From CAYUVA01 sp964448115 [NCBI: uncultured bacterium] (GTDB lineage Bacteria; CAYUVA01): 64,000 nucleotides of DNA. The stretch covers positions 1 to 64,000 of the forward strand of contig CAYUVA010000002.1 of NCBI GenBank assembly GCA_964448115.1, given 5' to 3'. Below, one piece after another: positions 45,839-54,981 of this stretch. Below the pieces are notes generated by a model, which did not search any database, was not told the origin of the DNA, and saw nothing but the letters and a program-made list of their open reading frames with translations. Both the position numbers and the translations under genes were made by a program. Position 1 is the stretch's first letter; each line of letters starts with the position of its first letter.

Positions 45839-46969
45839 CTAAAATACCAGCCGCAGGGCTGCCTGGATCTTGTCATCGCCCTTGTAGGTATTCGACTCCT
45901 CCTTGAGCAGCCCAAATGCTGGGTCATCCTCGCTTGTGTAGATAAGGAACAACTCAAGGTAACTAAGCATAACCAGCCTGCTGCCGATGGTATGTCTTCG
46001 CTTCACCTTCTCCCAAGCCTCCTGCTCAGCATCAATAGCGGGATCATAGCTGCTAAAACCATAGAATAGCTCCAGTATGTCCTCGATTATCTCGCCCTTG
46101 AACTGTACATACCATCCGTTGGCATCGCTTTCATTATTCCCGATAGTGATATCGTCCTTGAATTCATAATAATCGAGGTCTCCCACTTTCACAGGCTTGC
46201 CGTTGAACGATACAAACTCAGCCAGGGCAGCGAACCTTGGAAGCATCAACGATAGATCTACTCCCCAATGGCTGTTTCTCTCCTTGATGGGAGTGGAGTA
46301 CTTGTTTCCATAGTAGCCAGAGAGTCCAGCCGATATCCTGGTCTCCTCGTATTGGAGATAGGCTCCTAACCTGGCGACTCCGCTTTTCGAGCTGTTGGTA
46401 TCAAGGCGCACGCCATCAGAGCCTTCGCCATTAACCAGGGCAGCCCTGGCATCGATACCATGCCCCCGGTAGCCCACAAGCACCCCGGAGTCCCATTCTC
46501 TGCTCCTTTTATGTACCAGGGGGCGATTTATATCCTCCAGGGCGAATGTATCAAAGATTCCGAAGGGCACGCGCACTATGCCCGCCTGCAAGTAGGCGCC
46601 CTGGACAGGGAATCTGTCAAGCTCTATATAGGTATCCTCTGGGGTGAAGCCATCATATTTAAGGCGCTCGTAAGTCCTTGCATGATAGCCGATGCCCTGT
46701 AATGCCCTGCCAGCCAGCCTGAAGGCTAGCCTTTCATCAAAAGCATAATCGATATAAAGACGCGCCTGAGTGCGGAAGGTCGATTCGGTTCCTGTCCAGT
46801 GCAGGCGACGGTCGTTGATGAAGCTTACATCGATCTCGCCGGTAAGATACAGCTTGCGTTCCTCCAACTGATAACCAGGGGAGCGGGTGAAGGCATCCTG
46901 GTAGCAGTAGGATATGTTGCACAAAATGGTTGCGATAAACAGCGCTAAAAGTGATACAGCTTTTTTCAT
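45839..46969 (-). CDS. Outer-membrane porin-like beta-barrel protein
   Basis: I use ATG 46969, close behind CGAGGA, which starts a clean signal peptide (KKAVSLLALFIATILC, ending SYCYQ). The longer frame overlaps the upstream GT-C/NHL gene. The mature protein of about 355 residues shows repeated amphipathic strands (FRTQARLYIDYAFDERLAFRL, LAEFVSFNGK, GWYVQFKGEI) and ends ALRLVF, with a C-terminal Phe as outer-membrane barrels have. It resembles phosphate-selective or alginate-type porins only loosely. The gene lies 17 bases after the GT-C/NHL stop. Confidence 0.75.
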   Translation of the reverse strand: MKKAVSLLALFIATILCNISYCYQDAFTRSPGYQLEERKLYLTGEIDVSFINDRRLHWTGTESTFRTQARLYIDYAFDERLAFRLAGRALQGIGYHARTYERLKYDGFTPEDTYIELDRFPVQGAYLQAGIVRVPFGIFDTFALEDINRPLVHKRSREWDSGVLVGYRGHGIDARAALVNGEGSDGVRLDTNSSKSGVARLGAYLQYEETRISAGLSGYYGNKYSTPIKERNSHWGVDLSLMLPRFAALAEFVSFNGKPVKVGDLDYYEFKDDITIGNNESDANGWYVQFKGEIIEDILELFYGFSSYDPAIDAEQEAWEKVKRRHTIGSRLVMLSYLELFLIYTSEDDPAFGLLKEESNTYKGDDKIQAALRLVF

Positions 46970-46986
46970 AATTTCCTCGATATTCA

Positions 46987-49900
46987 TCATTTCAGACTGG
47001 AAAGCTCGAAGCGCTGGATGCGATGGTTCCATGTATCGGTTACATACAGGTACCCATTATGCAGAGCTATTCCAGTAGGCACATTGAACTGCCCATGAGC
47101 TACACCTCTCCTGCCGAACTCAAAGATAAGCTCACCGTTTGAGGTGAACTTCTGAACCTTGTGGTCCTTGGGGGCGCTCACCCAGACATTGCCTTGAGCA
47201 TCCACATCGAGGTAGCTCTCGCCGTAATCAAGCTCATCTCCACCTTCAAGATCCCACTGGCGAACCAGTTTGCCCTGGCTGTCGAATACTATAACCTGCT
47301 TGGTCTTGGTTGAGCAGACATAGATATTGCCATCGATGCCTTGTGCAATGCCTATTGGGCGCTTTAGTTGCTCCTGACCGAAGTCTATTATCTGCTTCCC
47401 ATCGGCATCAAACTTGCGGATGCGGTTGTTTTCAGTATCAGCAACATAGATGAAGCCATCATTTCCAACCGTTATGCCCCTGGGGGCATAAAATCCTTCC
47501 CAACTGGCTATGAGGGTGCCGTTGAAATCGAACTTCTTCACCTTGCCGTTAAAGGTATCGGCAACATAGATAAAGTAATCATCGCTTATAGCAATGCCGC
47601 AGGGGTCGTTGAAGTTTTTATCCTTGTTTCCTCTAGTTCCCCAGGCGGTTATGGGAGTGCCGTCCGGCTTGGCTTTTTGTATGCGATAGTTCCTGAAATC
47701 AGCCACCAGGATTGTGCCATCGGGCGCGGTATCGATATCACGCGGTTCGCTGAAATTCCCCAGCCTTCTCCCTTTGCCTCCACGGTAGATGTTGACCTTG
47801 GCGCCGGGGATGAATGGCACCTCGTCGAAGGATGGCTCTTGCTGCTTAGGCTCCTGGGGGCGATATGGCGTTACCTGTCCCCGTTTCCACATATAATAGT
47901 TGCGCCCAGGAAATAGCTCCATCACCTTCTTGTTTTGTTCTGCACCACGATCATAAGCATACAAGACATCATTGGTCAGCCAGGGATCATTGCCGACGAA
48001 GACGCTCCCCCAGTCCTGCCAGATGTGTGAAAAAGCGATAAATATGATTGCGTTCTCAATGCCCATTCGCTTCACCTGCTCCAGTGTGTGGGTTGTGATG
48101 CCGTTGTAGTTCTTGTAAACGCTACGCATCTTGACGAACAGGTAGCTCTTTAGGTTGTGGCGCACATTGCCGGCGATGAGGATAAGCGCTATTGCAATCG
48201 CCAGCCATGGAAGAATCGGCGGCTTGAAACGGCGGCTGCCACCCCTGATCGGTTTGCAGATTGAGCTGTATATCTCGCCTATACGCCATGCCCCGCGAAT
48301 GGTCAGGATCGTATAAGCCGGCATCGCCTCGTACCAGAACCTAGGTCCATAACAGATGCCGTGATACCACCAGAAAAAGTACCCGGCAGCCAAAAAGAAC
48401 CATATTCCTAGGAAAATATAATCCCAGCGGTTTCTCGACAGGGTGATGAACGGTATCAATAGAAAGGCGAGCGTCATGTACTCATTCCAGCCGAAGAGGA
48501 ACTCGATCAGGTTCTGGAGGTTCTTGAGGATGTTATCCAGCCCCTTGATCGGGGAGTGTCCCCCCAGCCAGCCGACACCCTCGCCGAAGCCCAAGTGATC
48601 CGCTGCCGAGTACGCCTGCAAGGGAAACAAGATAAAGTCTCCAGTCAAAAGGTAGTTGTAAAGGAAAGTACAAGCCAGCAGCGGTAGGATGGCTAACAAA
48701 AACGCCAGGTAAATCTTGAGGTTGCGGCGCAGGTCATGCTTTATGAGATCATAGAAGAAAAGCGCCATGAAGGGAAACGATGCGCCCAAGGAGCTTAGGG
48801 CCCGAGCGTTTGCTGCGAAACCGAGCGCGATCCCGGCTAGCACGGCATACAAGATCCGCCTGCGACGCCGAGCTATAATTATCAGATAGATGAAGATGCA
48901 AAGAAATGTCATGCAGGCTGGATGCTGCATGAAACTTGCACCCATGAAGATGTAAAACGGAGAACTCAAAGTCAAGAGAGAAGCAAATATGCCCAATGTG
49001 CGCCCATAAAGCTCCTGCGCAATAAGAAAGATGAACATCAGCCCTACCGCGCTGACAAATGGCGTAACCAGCCAGGGAATCCCTAACCATACACCGAACA
49101 TGAGTAAGAACGGCTGTACCCACTGGTACTTGCTATACCACTTGCCGTCGCGGTTCACTATCATCTCAAAGTCGAAGGATCCATGCAGCGGCGGCGCCGG
49201 CGCCCAGAGCTTACCCTTGGCGAAGATGCGAGCCTGGTGCAGAGTCGATATCGAATCCTGGACATGAGGGACGCGATCATAGATCTTATCAGCAACCAAA
49301 CCGAGAATGACAAAGGCTGCCAGGAATAAGGCTATCATGTAAATCGAGCCGAAGATGCGGGAGCTATAAGCGCGCTTGAGAAAGCCATTCACCCCTTGAA
49401 CGAGATCTCTCAAGCTGGCAGGGACCAAAGCAGTGATTAGCCCCCTGGGTAAGAATAAACCTATTAAACCAAGCAACAGCGAGGCACCTGCCAATGGAAG
49501 CACGATGAAAATGACCAGGCGAATGGAATTTCGATAGGTCTCAAGGACTATGCGCGCCAGGTCCCTGATGATCGTGTTCAGCCTGGCATCGTAATTCTTG
49601 CAGTTGCGCGGTAATCCGAGTTCGCGCCCCTGGAATCGATACCAGCAGACATCCTTGTCCGGGTTCACCTGGGCGAGCAATCCCTTGTATCCGTCGGTCT
49701 TGGCGATGAGCTGAATCTGCGCCCAGCCGAGAATATCCAATTCCATTGCATAATCATTAAAATCCCGCCTCCTGGTCAGAAGCTCACCGCCTCGCTGAAC
49801 ATAAAGCCTGCCATCTTTTGCTTTCCATGCCCCGGAGCGAACCTCCCATAAGCTGTCATCCAAGGTATTGAATCGATCATGGATGATTACATCATGACTC

Positions 49901-50163
49901 GTTGGATCCATGAGCTTCAGGTTATCAATGTAAACATCCCCTCGTGGTCGAATGAGCCTTATGCCCACCCTCCCTGCGCTCAGCTCGGCATAGTCAACAC
50001 TCGTAATCTCCCTGCCGTTGATGGAGAATATGTAGTCATTTCCCCTGCATTCGAGGGAGATATGCATCCTATAGTCGGTGAGATAACCCAAGAGGTGGTA
50101 CGAGATCAGATTTAGCAGGATGATCGGAATGATGAACGCAGCTAGCCGCTTAGCCAATTTCAT
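46987..50163 (-). CDS. GT-C membrane protein fused to an NHL beta-propeller
   Basis: The start used is ATG 50163, the first ATG; a TTG at 50199 opens the longer frame. Order: one hydrophobic helix; a lectin-like beta-sandwich of about 170 residues, resembling DUF1080/LamG-type domains, with GWAQIQLIAKTDGYKG; two helices; a GT-C-like membrane region of about 400 residues with RVPHVQDSISTLHQA in the first outer loop; and a C-terminal propeller of about 270 residues with six NHL-type repeats (PRDIDTAPDGTILVADFRN, PRGITVGNDGFIYVADTEN, PTGIALHNGYLYVTDTWNH). The propeller would face the periplasm. Substrates are unknown; the propeller could recognise acceptor glycans or proteins. Confidence 0.78.
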   Translation of the reverse strand: MKLAKRLAAFIIPIILLNLISYHLLGYLTDYRMHISLECRGNDYIFSINGREITSVDYAELSAGRVGIRLIRPRGDVYIDNLKLMDPTSHDVIIHDRFNTLDDSLWEVRSGAWKAKDGRLYVQRGGELLTRRRDFNDYAMELDILGWAQIQLIAKTDGYKGLLAQVNPDKDVCWYRFQGRELGLPRNCKNYDARLNTIIRDLARIVLETYRNSIRLVIFIVLPLAGASLLLGLIGLFLPRGLITALVPASLRDLVQGVNGFLKRAYSSRIFGSIYMIALFLAAFVILGLVADKIYDRVPHVQDSISTLHQARIFAKGKLWAPAPPLHGSFDFEMIVNRDGKWYSKYQWVQPFLLMFGVWLGIPWLVTPFVSAVGLMFIFLIAQELYGRTLGIFASLLTLSSPFYIFMGASFMQHPACMTFLCIFIYLIIIARRRRRILYAVLAGIALGFAANARALSSLGASFPFMALFFYDLIKHDLRRNLKIYLAFLLAILPLLACTFLYNYLLTGDFILFPLQAYSAADHLGFGEGVGWLGGHSPIKGLDNILKNLQNLIEFLFGWNEYMTLAFLLIPFITLSRNRWDYIFLGIWFFLAAGYFFWWYHGICYGPRFWYEAMPAYTILTIRGAWRIGEIYSSICKPIRGGSRRFKPPILPWLAIAIALILIAGNVRHNLKSYLFVKMRSVYKNYNGITTHTLEQVKRMGIENAIIFIAFSHIWQDWGSVFVGNDPWLTNDVLYAYDRGAEQNKKVMELFPGRNYYMWKRGQVTPYRPQEPKQQEPSFDEVPFIPGAKVNIYRGGKGRRLGNFSEPRDIDTAPDGTILVADFRNYRIQKAKPDGTPITAWGTRGNKDKNFNDPCGIAISDDYFIYVADTFNGKVKKFDFNGTLIASWEGFYAPRGITVGNDGFIYVADTENNRIRKFDADGKQIIDFGQEQLKRPIGIAQGIDGNIYVCSTKTKQVIVFDSQGKLVRQWDLEGGDELDYGESYLDVDAQGNVWVSAPKDHKVQKFTSNGELIFEFGRRGVAHGQFNVPTGIALHNGYLYVTDTWNHRIQRFELSSLK

Positions 50164-50308
50164 GCTGACAAAGATATAACCTAAGACTAAAAAGTACAAG
50201 GGATATAATTAAGGCAATGCCTTTGAGGATATTTTACTAAAGAGATATTGTATCTTAGGCTGTCCTTTAGAATTGATCTATCCTTTGATTATCGCTAAAC
50301 ATGAAGCG

Positions 50309-51637
50309 ATGGCCATGCGGTTAAGGACTTTTTACATCAAGACCTTCGGGTGCCAGATGAATATGCACGACTCTGAACGGATGCGCGGACTGCTTTCATC
50401 CCATGGACTCATGGAGGCGCAGAACTACCAGGAAGCAGATGTCGTGCTGATAAACACCTGCAGCGTGCGTGGAAAATCGGAGCACAAGGTCTATAGCGAA
50501 CTGGGCAACCTTTGTGCAATGAAAAAGAACCAGCCAGGGAAGGTCCTCGGCGTCTGCGGATGCGTGGCACAGGCTGAGCAAAACAAGCTGCTTGAACGCT
50601 TCCCCAAGCTAGACCTTGTAATCGGAACCAAAGGGATACCAAACCTGATCGAGCTTATCGAGCAAGCAGCCAACAATGGTCGACGGGCGGCATTCACCCC
50701 GCTACAAGGGAGCAATACCCTGGTGCCAGCAGACACCGTTGCCAGGTATAACCCGGTGGTCTCCTGGGTAACCATCATGGAGGGCTGCGACAACTACTGC
50801 TCCTACTGCATCGTTCCTTATGTAAGGGGACGCGAGACGAGCCGGACCATGGATGATATTATCGCCGAGGTAAGATGGCTCGCCTCAAACGGATACAAGG
50901 AGGTCGATCTGCTAGGGCAGAATGTCAACTCTTACGGCAACGACCTTGGCGAGCATGGCGTATCCTTCGCTGAGTTGCTAGAGCGACTTAACCAGGTAGA
51001 AGGCATCCTGCGCATCCGCTTTTTCACCTCCCACCCCAAGGACCTAAGCGAGGAACTTGCTCGGGCGATGGCTAGATGCGATAAGGTTTGCAACCAGTTG
51101 CACCTACCGGCACAGGCAGGCTCGACATCGGTGCTTGAGGCGATGAAGCGCGGTTATACCAGGGAGGATTACCTTGAGAAAATAAGGATGCTGCGCGAGA
51201 TCATACCCGGTATATCGCTCTCCTCGGACTTCATAGTCGGCTTTCCCGGCGAGAGCGACCATGACTTTCAGCAGACGCTGAGCCTCGTTGAGGAAGTTGA
51301 TTATGATTATATTTACGCATTTGTTTACTCACCTCGTCCAGGGACCGCCGCTGCCCGGCTTGATGATGATGTCCCTGCTGATATCAAGCGAAAAAGAATA
51401 ATAAAGCTCCTGGAGCTGCAAAAACGAAGGAATATAGCAGCTCACAACCGCCTGGTAGGTACTATCCAGGAGGTCCTGGTCAACGGCTTCAGCAAGAAGG
51501 GCAAGGACAAGTACTGCGGAAGGACGGCTGGCAACCTGAGCGTCAATATCATCGATAAGGTGAATATCGGCGACCTGGTGCAGGTACGAATCATCGAAGC
51601 AACTCCTAATTCCCTCATCGCAACCACCAGGCTCTAG
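50309..51637 (+). CDS. miaB: tRNA-2-methylthio-N6-dimethylallyladenosine synthase
   Basis: Three domains are complete: an N-terminal UPF0004 domain with KTFGCQMN and ADVVLINTCSVR, a radical SAM core with CDNYCSYC, and a C-terminal TRAM domain (VNGFSKKGKDKYCGRT). Together they mark MiaB, which adds a methylthio group to i6A37 in tRNAs; MtaB and RimO relatives lack this N-terminal pattern. I choose ATG 50309 since the TTG at 50273 is far from the domain. Length fits. The downstream phosphodiesterase gene begins four bases after the stop. Confidence 0.95.
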   Translation: MAMRLRTFYIKTFGCQMNMHDSERMRGLLSSHGLMEAQNYQEADVVLINTCSVRGKSEHKVYSELGNLCAMKKNQPGKVLGVCGCVAQAEQNKLLERFPKLDLVIGTKGIPNLIELIEQAANNGRRAAFTPLQGSNTLVPADTVARYNPVVSWVTIMEGCDNYCSYCIVPYVRGRETSRTMDDIIAEVRWLASNGYKEVDLLGQNVNSYGNDLGEHGVSFAELLERLNQVEGILRIRFFTSHPKDLSEELARAMARCDKVCNQLHLPAQAGSTSVLEAMKRGYTREDYLEKIRMLREIIPGISLSSDFIVGFPGESDHDFQQTLSLVEEVDYDYIYAFVYSPRPGTAAARLDDDVPADIKRKRIIKLLELQKRRNIAAHNRLVGTIQEVLVNGFSKKGKDKYCGRTAGNLSVNIIDKVNIGDLVQVRIIEATPNSLIATTRL

Positions 51638-51641
51638 GGAA

Positions 51642-53522
51642 ATGCTTACCGAGGGGAATAAGTGTGCCAGGTGGTTGCTATCCGCGCTTTTGACTGCCCT
51701 TAGCATTGAGCTTTATCTCGTATTGCTTCTCGCTACCGTTCTTGTTCTATCAGGGGCATATCCCCATCTGTCTGTTCAAGATTTTCTTTTATCGATCCTG
51801 GTAATCTTCAAAGTATTTATGATCCCCGCATGGTTATGCTTTATTATCGCATTACTTGCAATCTCCATATTCTGCTGGCTGCGTGGCATCGAAATCAACA
51901 TTGCAAAGTACAAAATTACAGGCTTCGGCTTGTTTGCCTTTTTTTATCTCATCGGAACCATCTATCTCTCCGCATCGGTGGCAGGGGTCAACTATCCTAG
52001 CATCACAAGCCTTGTCATAGTATTTGGGATCTGGACCGTCCTCGCCCTTATCACCATCATAGGGGGCGATAGAAGGCTCATAGTATCTGCGCTGGTAGTG
52101 ATATGCCTGCTTTGGCTGGGAGGCTTGTGCATCCAATTTGTTGGAGTAAAAAACCGACCCAATAATACGACCGACCTGATCGGAACAAGCGATGCTATTT
52201 TCAGCGATCCAGTCATCTCGACCAATGTCATTCTGGCAGGGATAGATGGTGGCACCTGGAAGATCATCCTGCCCATGGCTAGGATGGGGCGCTTGCCAGT
52301 CATGGAGCTGCTGATGCACAAGGGAAGCTATGGTGTGCTAGAGAGCATCGAGCCGATGGAGTCCCCCAGGATATGGAACAGCATAGCCACCGGTTTAACC
52401 CCTCAAGATCACGGAATCATGGACTTCATGGTCTATCGCATACCGGGGACGAGCAAGTTTATTCGCAATTTTCCACCGCTTTTAAGCATAGTCGAGGCGA
52501 GCTATGCATTCCCAGCCATGCCGGCGACCAGCGAGATGAGAAAAGCCCATGCGCTTTGGGACATCGCATCAGCCGCAGGGATAAGCTGTGGGGTAGTTGG
52601 GTGGTGGGCGACCTGGCCGGCAAGCAAAATAAATGGATTCATGGTATCAGACCGCATCATCTACTCTCGGTTCAATATGATGGAAGCCGGCGAAGAGCTT
52701 AATATGGGACAGACATATCCCCCTGCTCTCTTCGATGACCTCAAGGATAGCCTGTTTACTCCCCTTGAAGTTGCCAGCCACAAGGCTAGGGAATTTCTTT
52801 CTGATATCAAAACGGCAGACCTCGATCTAAGCACAAGTTCAATGCATCCCCAGACGCAGTTCCTCATCGGGCTTGCTGGAATGGAGACATACCACCGCAT
52901 CGGAAATGAGCTTTACCGTCGCTTCAAACCCCGTCTTTTTTGTATCTACTACGAGGGAATAGATAGCGTGAGCCACTTCTTCTACCGCCAGTATGATCCT
53001 TCTAGCTTTGGCAACAAACCGGGCGAGTTTACCAGGGAGCAAAGGCTGCTTATCCCGCGCTACTATGCATACCAGGATGCTATACTGGACGAGTTATTGG
53101 AAGCGATAGCGCCTAATACAGCAGTTATCCTGTGTAGCGATCACGGCTTCCAGCCAGCCAATCCCCAGGCTGATACTTACTTTTTATTCAGGCGATTTCC
53201 CACCCACTCAGGATTGCACCATCCTTATGGCTTTTTTATCGCCGCCGATACAGGAGACATACTTAAAGATGACCAAATCGTCCACGGTGCAAGCATCTAT
53301 GATATACCGGTAACCGTATTATACCTATTGGGCATCCCTCCTGCTGAGGATATGCCGGGTCGGTTACTAAGGGAGGCGATCAGCGCAGAATATCTCGATA
53401 AACATCCACTAAGCCGAATAGCTAGCTACGGCAGGAGGCAAGCGATAATCGACCTCCCCCAGCCAAGCCTTGCGGATGATCAAATCAGAGAACGCCTCAA
53501 GGGGCTAGGTTACCTTAAGTAA
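51642..53522 (+). CDS. Membrane-anchored type I phosphodiesterase / nucleotide-pyrophosphatase-like protein
   Basis: About five hydrophobic helices fill the first 175 residues. The rest is an alkaline-phosphatase-superfamily domain: GIDGGTWKI (metal-binding Asp), SPRIWNSIATG (nucleophile region, Ser or Thr), DSVSHFF, and ILCSDHGF with metal-binding Asp-His, then HSGLHHP. Members hydrolyse phosphodiesters or transfer phosphoglycol groups to surface sugars; the exact substrate cannot be told. It follows miaB by four bases. Confidence 0.82.
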   Translation: MLTEGNKCARWLLSALLTALSIELYLVLLLATVLVLSGAYPHLSVQDFLLSILVIFKVFMIPAWLCFIIALLAISIFCWLRGIEINIAKYKITGFGLFAFFYLIGTIYLSASVAGVNYPSITSLVIVFGIWTVLALITIIGGDRRLIVSALVVICLLWLGGLCIQFVGVKNRPNNTTDLIGTSDAIFSDPVISTNVILAGIDGGTWKIILPMARMGRLPVMELLMHKGSYGVLESIEPMESPRIWNSIATGLTPQDHGIMDFMVYRIPGTSKFIRNFPPLLSIVEASYAFPAMPATSEMRKAHALWDIASAAGISCGVVGWWATWPASKINGFMVSDRIIYSRFNMMEAGEELNMGQTYPPALFDDLKDSLFTPLEVASHKAREFLSDIKTADLDLSTSSMHPQTQFLIGLAGMETYHRIGNELYRRFKPRLFCIYYEGIDSVSHFFYRQYDPSSFGNKPGEFTREQRLLIPRYYAYQDAILDELLEAIAPNTAVILCSDHGFQPANPQADTYFLFRRFPTHSGLHHPYGFFIAADTGDILKDDQIVHGASIYDIPVTVLYLLGIPPAEDMPGRLLREAISAEYLDKHPLSRIASYGRRQAIIDLPQPSLADDQIRERLKGLGYLK

Positions 53523-53530
53523 TAAGCATG

Positions 53531-53560
53531 GAGTAGCGCTCCTTAACCACCTATTTTTTT
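53531..53560 (+). terminator. Weak terminator candidate
   Basis: GGAG-TAGCG-CTCC forms a short stem of four pairs and is followed after 10 bases by seven T (54 bases after the phosphodiesterase stop region). The weak stem makes this low confidence. Confidence 0.3.
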
Positions 53561-53569
53561 CTTTGAGTT

Positions 53570-53588
53570 CTTTGCGTCTTTGCGTGAG
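53570..53588 (+). repeat. Dispersed repeat copy (best copy)
   Basis: CTTTGCGTCTTTGCGTGAG is the fullest copy of the word seen at 19621-19637 and, in reverse, at 4111-4156. Downstream (53596-53625) a short direct repeat CCTCACGCCT occurs twice. Confidence 0.65.
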
Positions 53589-53637
53589 ATTCCTTTCCTC
53601 CCTCACGCCTCATACCTCACGCCTATTACGAGTATGC

Positions 53638-54981
53638 TCAGAAGGTGGATGCGCCGGTTATGTTGAAGTTCTCCACTCTGATTATGGGGACATAGAACTT
53701 GAAGAATCCCTCTGCTTGAACCACCTGTTCCTTGCTCAGCATGGTGGTATTCTTCAGGGCTTCGAGGATATTCTGATTGAAGCGCAGGTTCTTGAGTGCA
53801 GCAGTTATTCTGCCATTCTCGATCAGGAATGTGCCATCGCGGGTCATGCCGGTTATGATCGTCTTTTTGAAATCGACCACCTGGTTGTACCAGAAGCGGG
53901 TTACCAGAATGCCTTTATCGACCGAGGAGATCATCTCCTCGTAGTTAGAATCGCCGCCAGTCATGACTATATCCATTGGAAATGGTCCCTCAGCGCCACC
54001 GCCAGGTATTGCATGTCCGGTATTTTTGGTTTTTGCCTTGCGTGAATAGTAGCTATCCCAGACCGGACCTCCTGCCACGCCCTTGTTTATTAACTCCACT
54101 CGCTGCTTGGGGTATCCCTCGAAATCGAACGGCATCCCTTTCAGCGCTGGATGGGAGAAGTCCTCGATGAGGCTGATCTTCTCATTGGCGACCATTTTGC
54201 CTAGAGAATCTGCCAGAAAAGACCTTTTCTCATAGAATGCTGCTCCGCCGAAGCCGATCCATATAAGATACAATAGCATATTGGAGGTTGCTCCCGGCTC
54301 AAGAATCACGGTATATTTCCCCGGCTCCAAGGGTTTGGCATCGCAGTTCATCACCGCCTTATTTACGGCAGTAGCGGTAAGCGTAGGAATATCAATCTCA
54401 TCAATATCGAGCGAGTAGGCATTTCCATAGCCGGTGCCTGCTGGCTTCATGGCGGTTACGCTGAAGTTGGCTGCCGTGTAATGGTAATAGGACTCTACAC
54501 CCAGCGTATTGGCAACTGCGATGATGCTTTCCTCATTTGACAAAATCCCTGCCAGTTTTGCGTCCTTCCCGGCTGCGATCTCGACCGCATGTTTGACCTT
54601 TTGCGCTCTATCGGCGGCGGTAAGATTGGCGGTTGACTTTACATAGACCTCGGCATCGAAGTTACGGACTTTTTCGGGGAGGCTGTGGAAATCGGGATCC
54701 TCCGGCTGGTTCTTGGTCATCTGGACAGCATCCTGGACGAACTGCTTGAGTCTATCCTTGTGCAGGTCGTTAGTATTAGAGACCAGCACCTTCTTGCCAA
54801 TAACGGTCCTGAGGACTAGCTGTGCATTGTCGGTAGCTACATTTTGATGGATTATGCTATTGGCAAACCTGGTCAGGTACTCCTTGCCAGAGAATATGAC
54901 CGCCTCGGTCTGATCTGCCGTAGAAAATGAGAAGATATTCTTGAAGACATCCTTGATCTGTTTTTTATCAATCATATCCAA
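53638..54981 (-). CDS. TldE/PmbA-family protein (non-catalytic partner)
   Basis: The 447-residue protein has the PmbA/TldE fold: TGMTRDGTFLIENGRITAAL near residue 380 and PGATSNMLLYLIW near 230. It lacks the HExxxH zinc motif, as TldE does. In E. coli TldD and TldE form a heterodimeric metalloprotease that matures microcin B17 and antidote CcdA. It overlaps the 3' end of the upstream tldD-like gene by 14 bases, so the pair is translationally coupled. Confidence 0.9.
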   Translation of the reverse strand: MDMIDKKQIKDVFKNIFSFSTADQTEAVIFSGKEYLTRFANSIIHQNVATDNAQLVLRTVIGKKVLVSNTNDLHKDRLKQFVQDAVQMTKNQPEDPDFHSLPEKVRNFDAEVYVKSTANLTAADRAQKVKHAVEIAAGKDAKLAGILSNEESIIAVANTLGVESYYHYTAANFSVTAMKPAGTGYGNAYSLDIDEIDIPTLTATAVNKAVMNCDAKPLEPGKYTVILEPGATSNMLLYLIWIGFGGAAFYEKRSFLADSLGKMVANEKISLIEDFSHPALKGMPFDFEGYPKQRVELINKGVAGGPVWDSYYSRKAKTKNTGHAIPGGGAEGPFPMDIVMTGGDSNYEEMISSVDKGILVTRFWYNQVVDFKKTIITGMTRDGTFLIENGRITAALKNLRFNQNILEALKNTTMLSKEQVVQAEGFFKFYVPIIRVENFNITGASTF

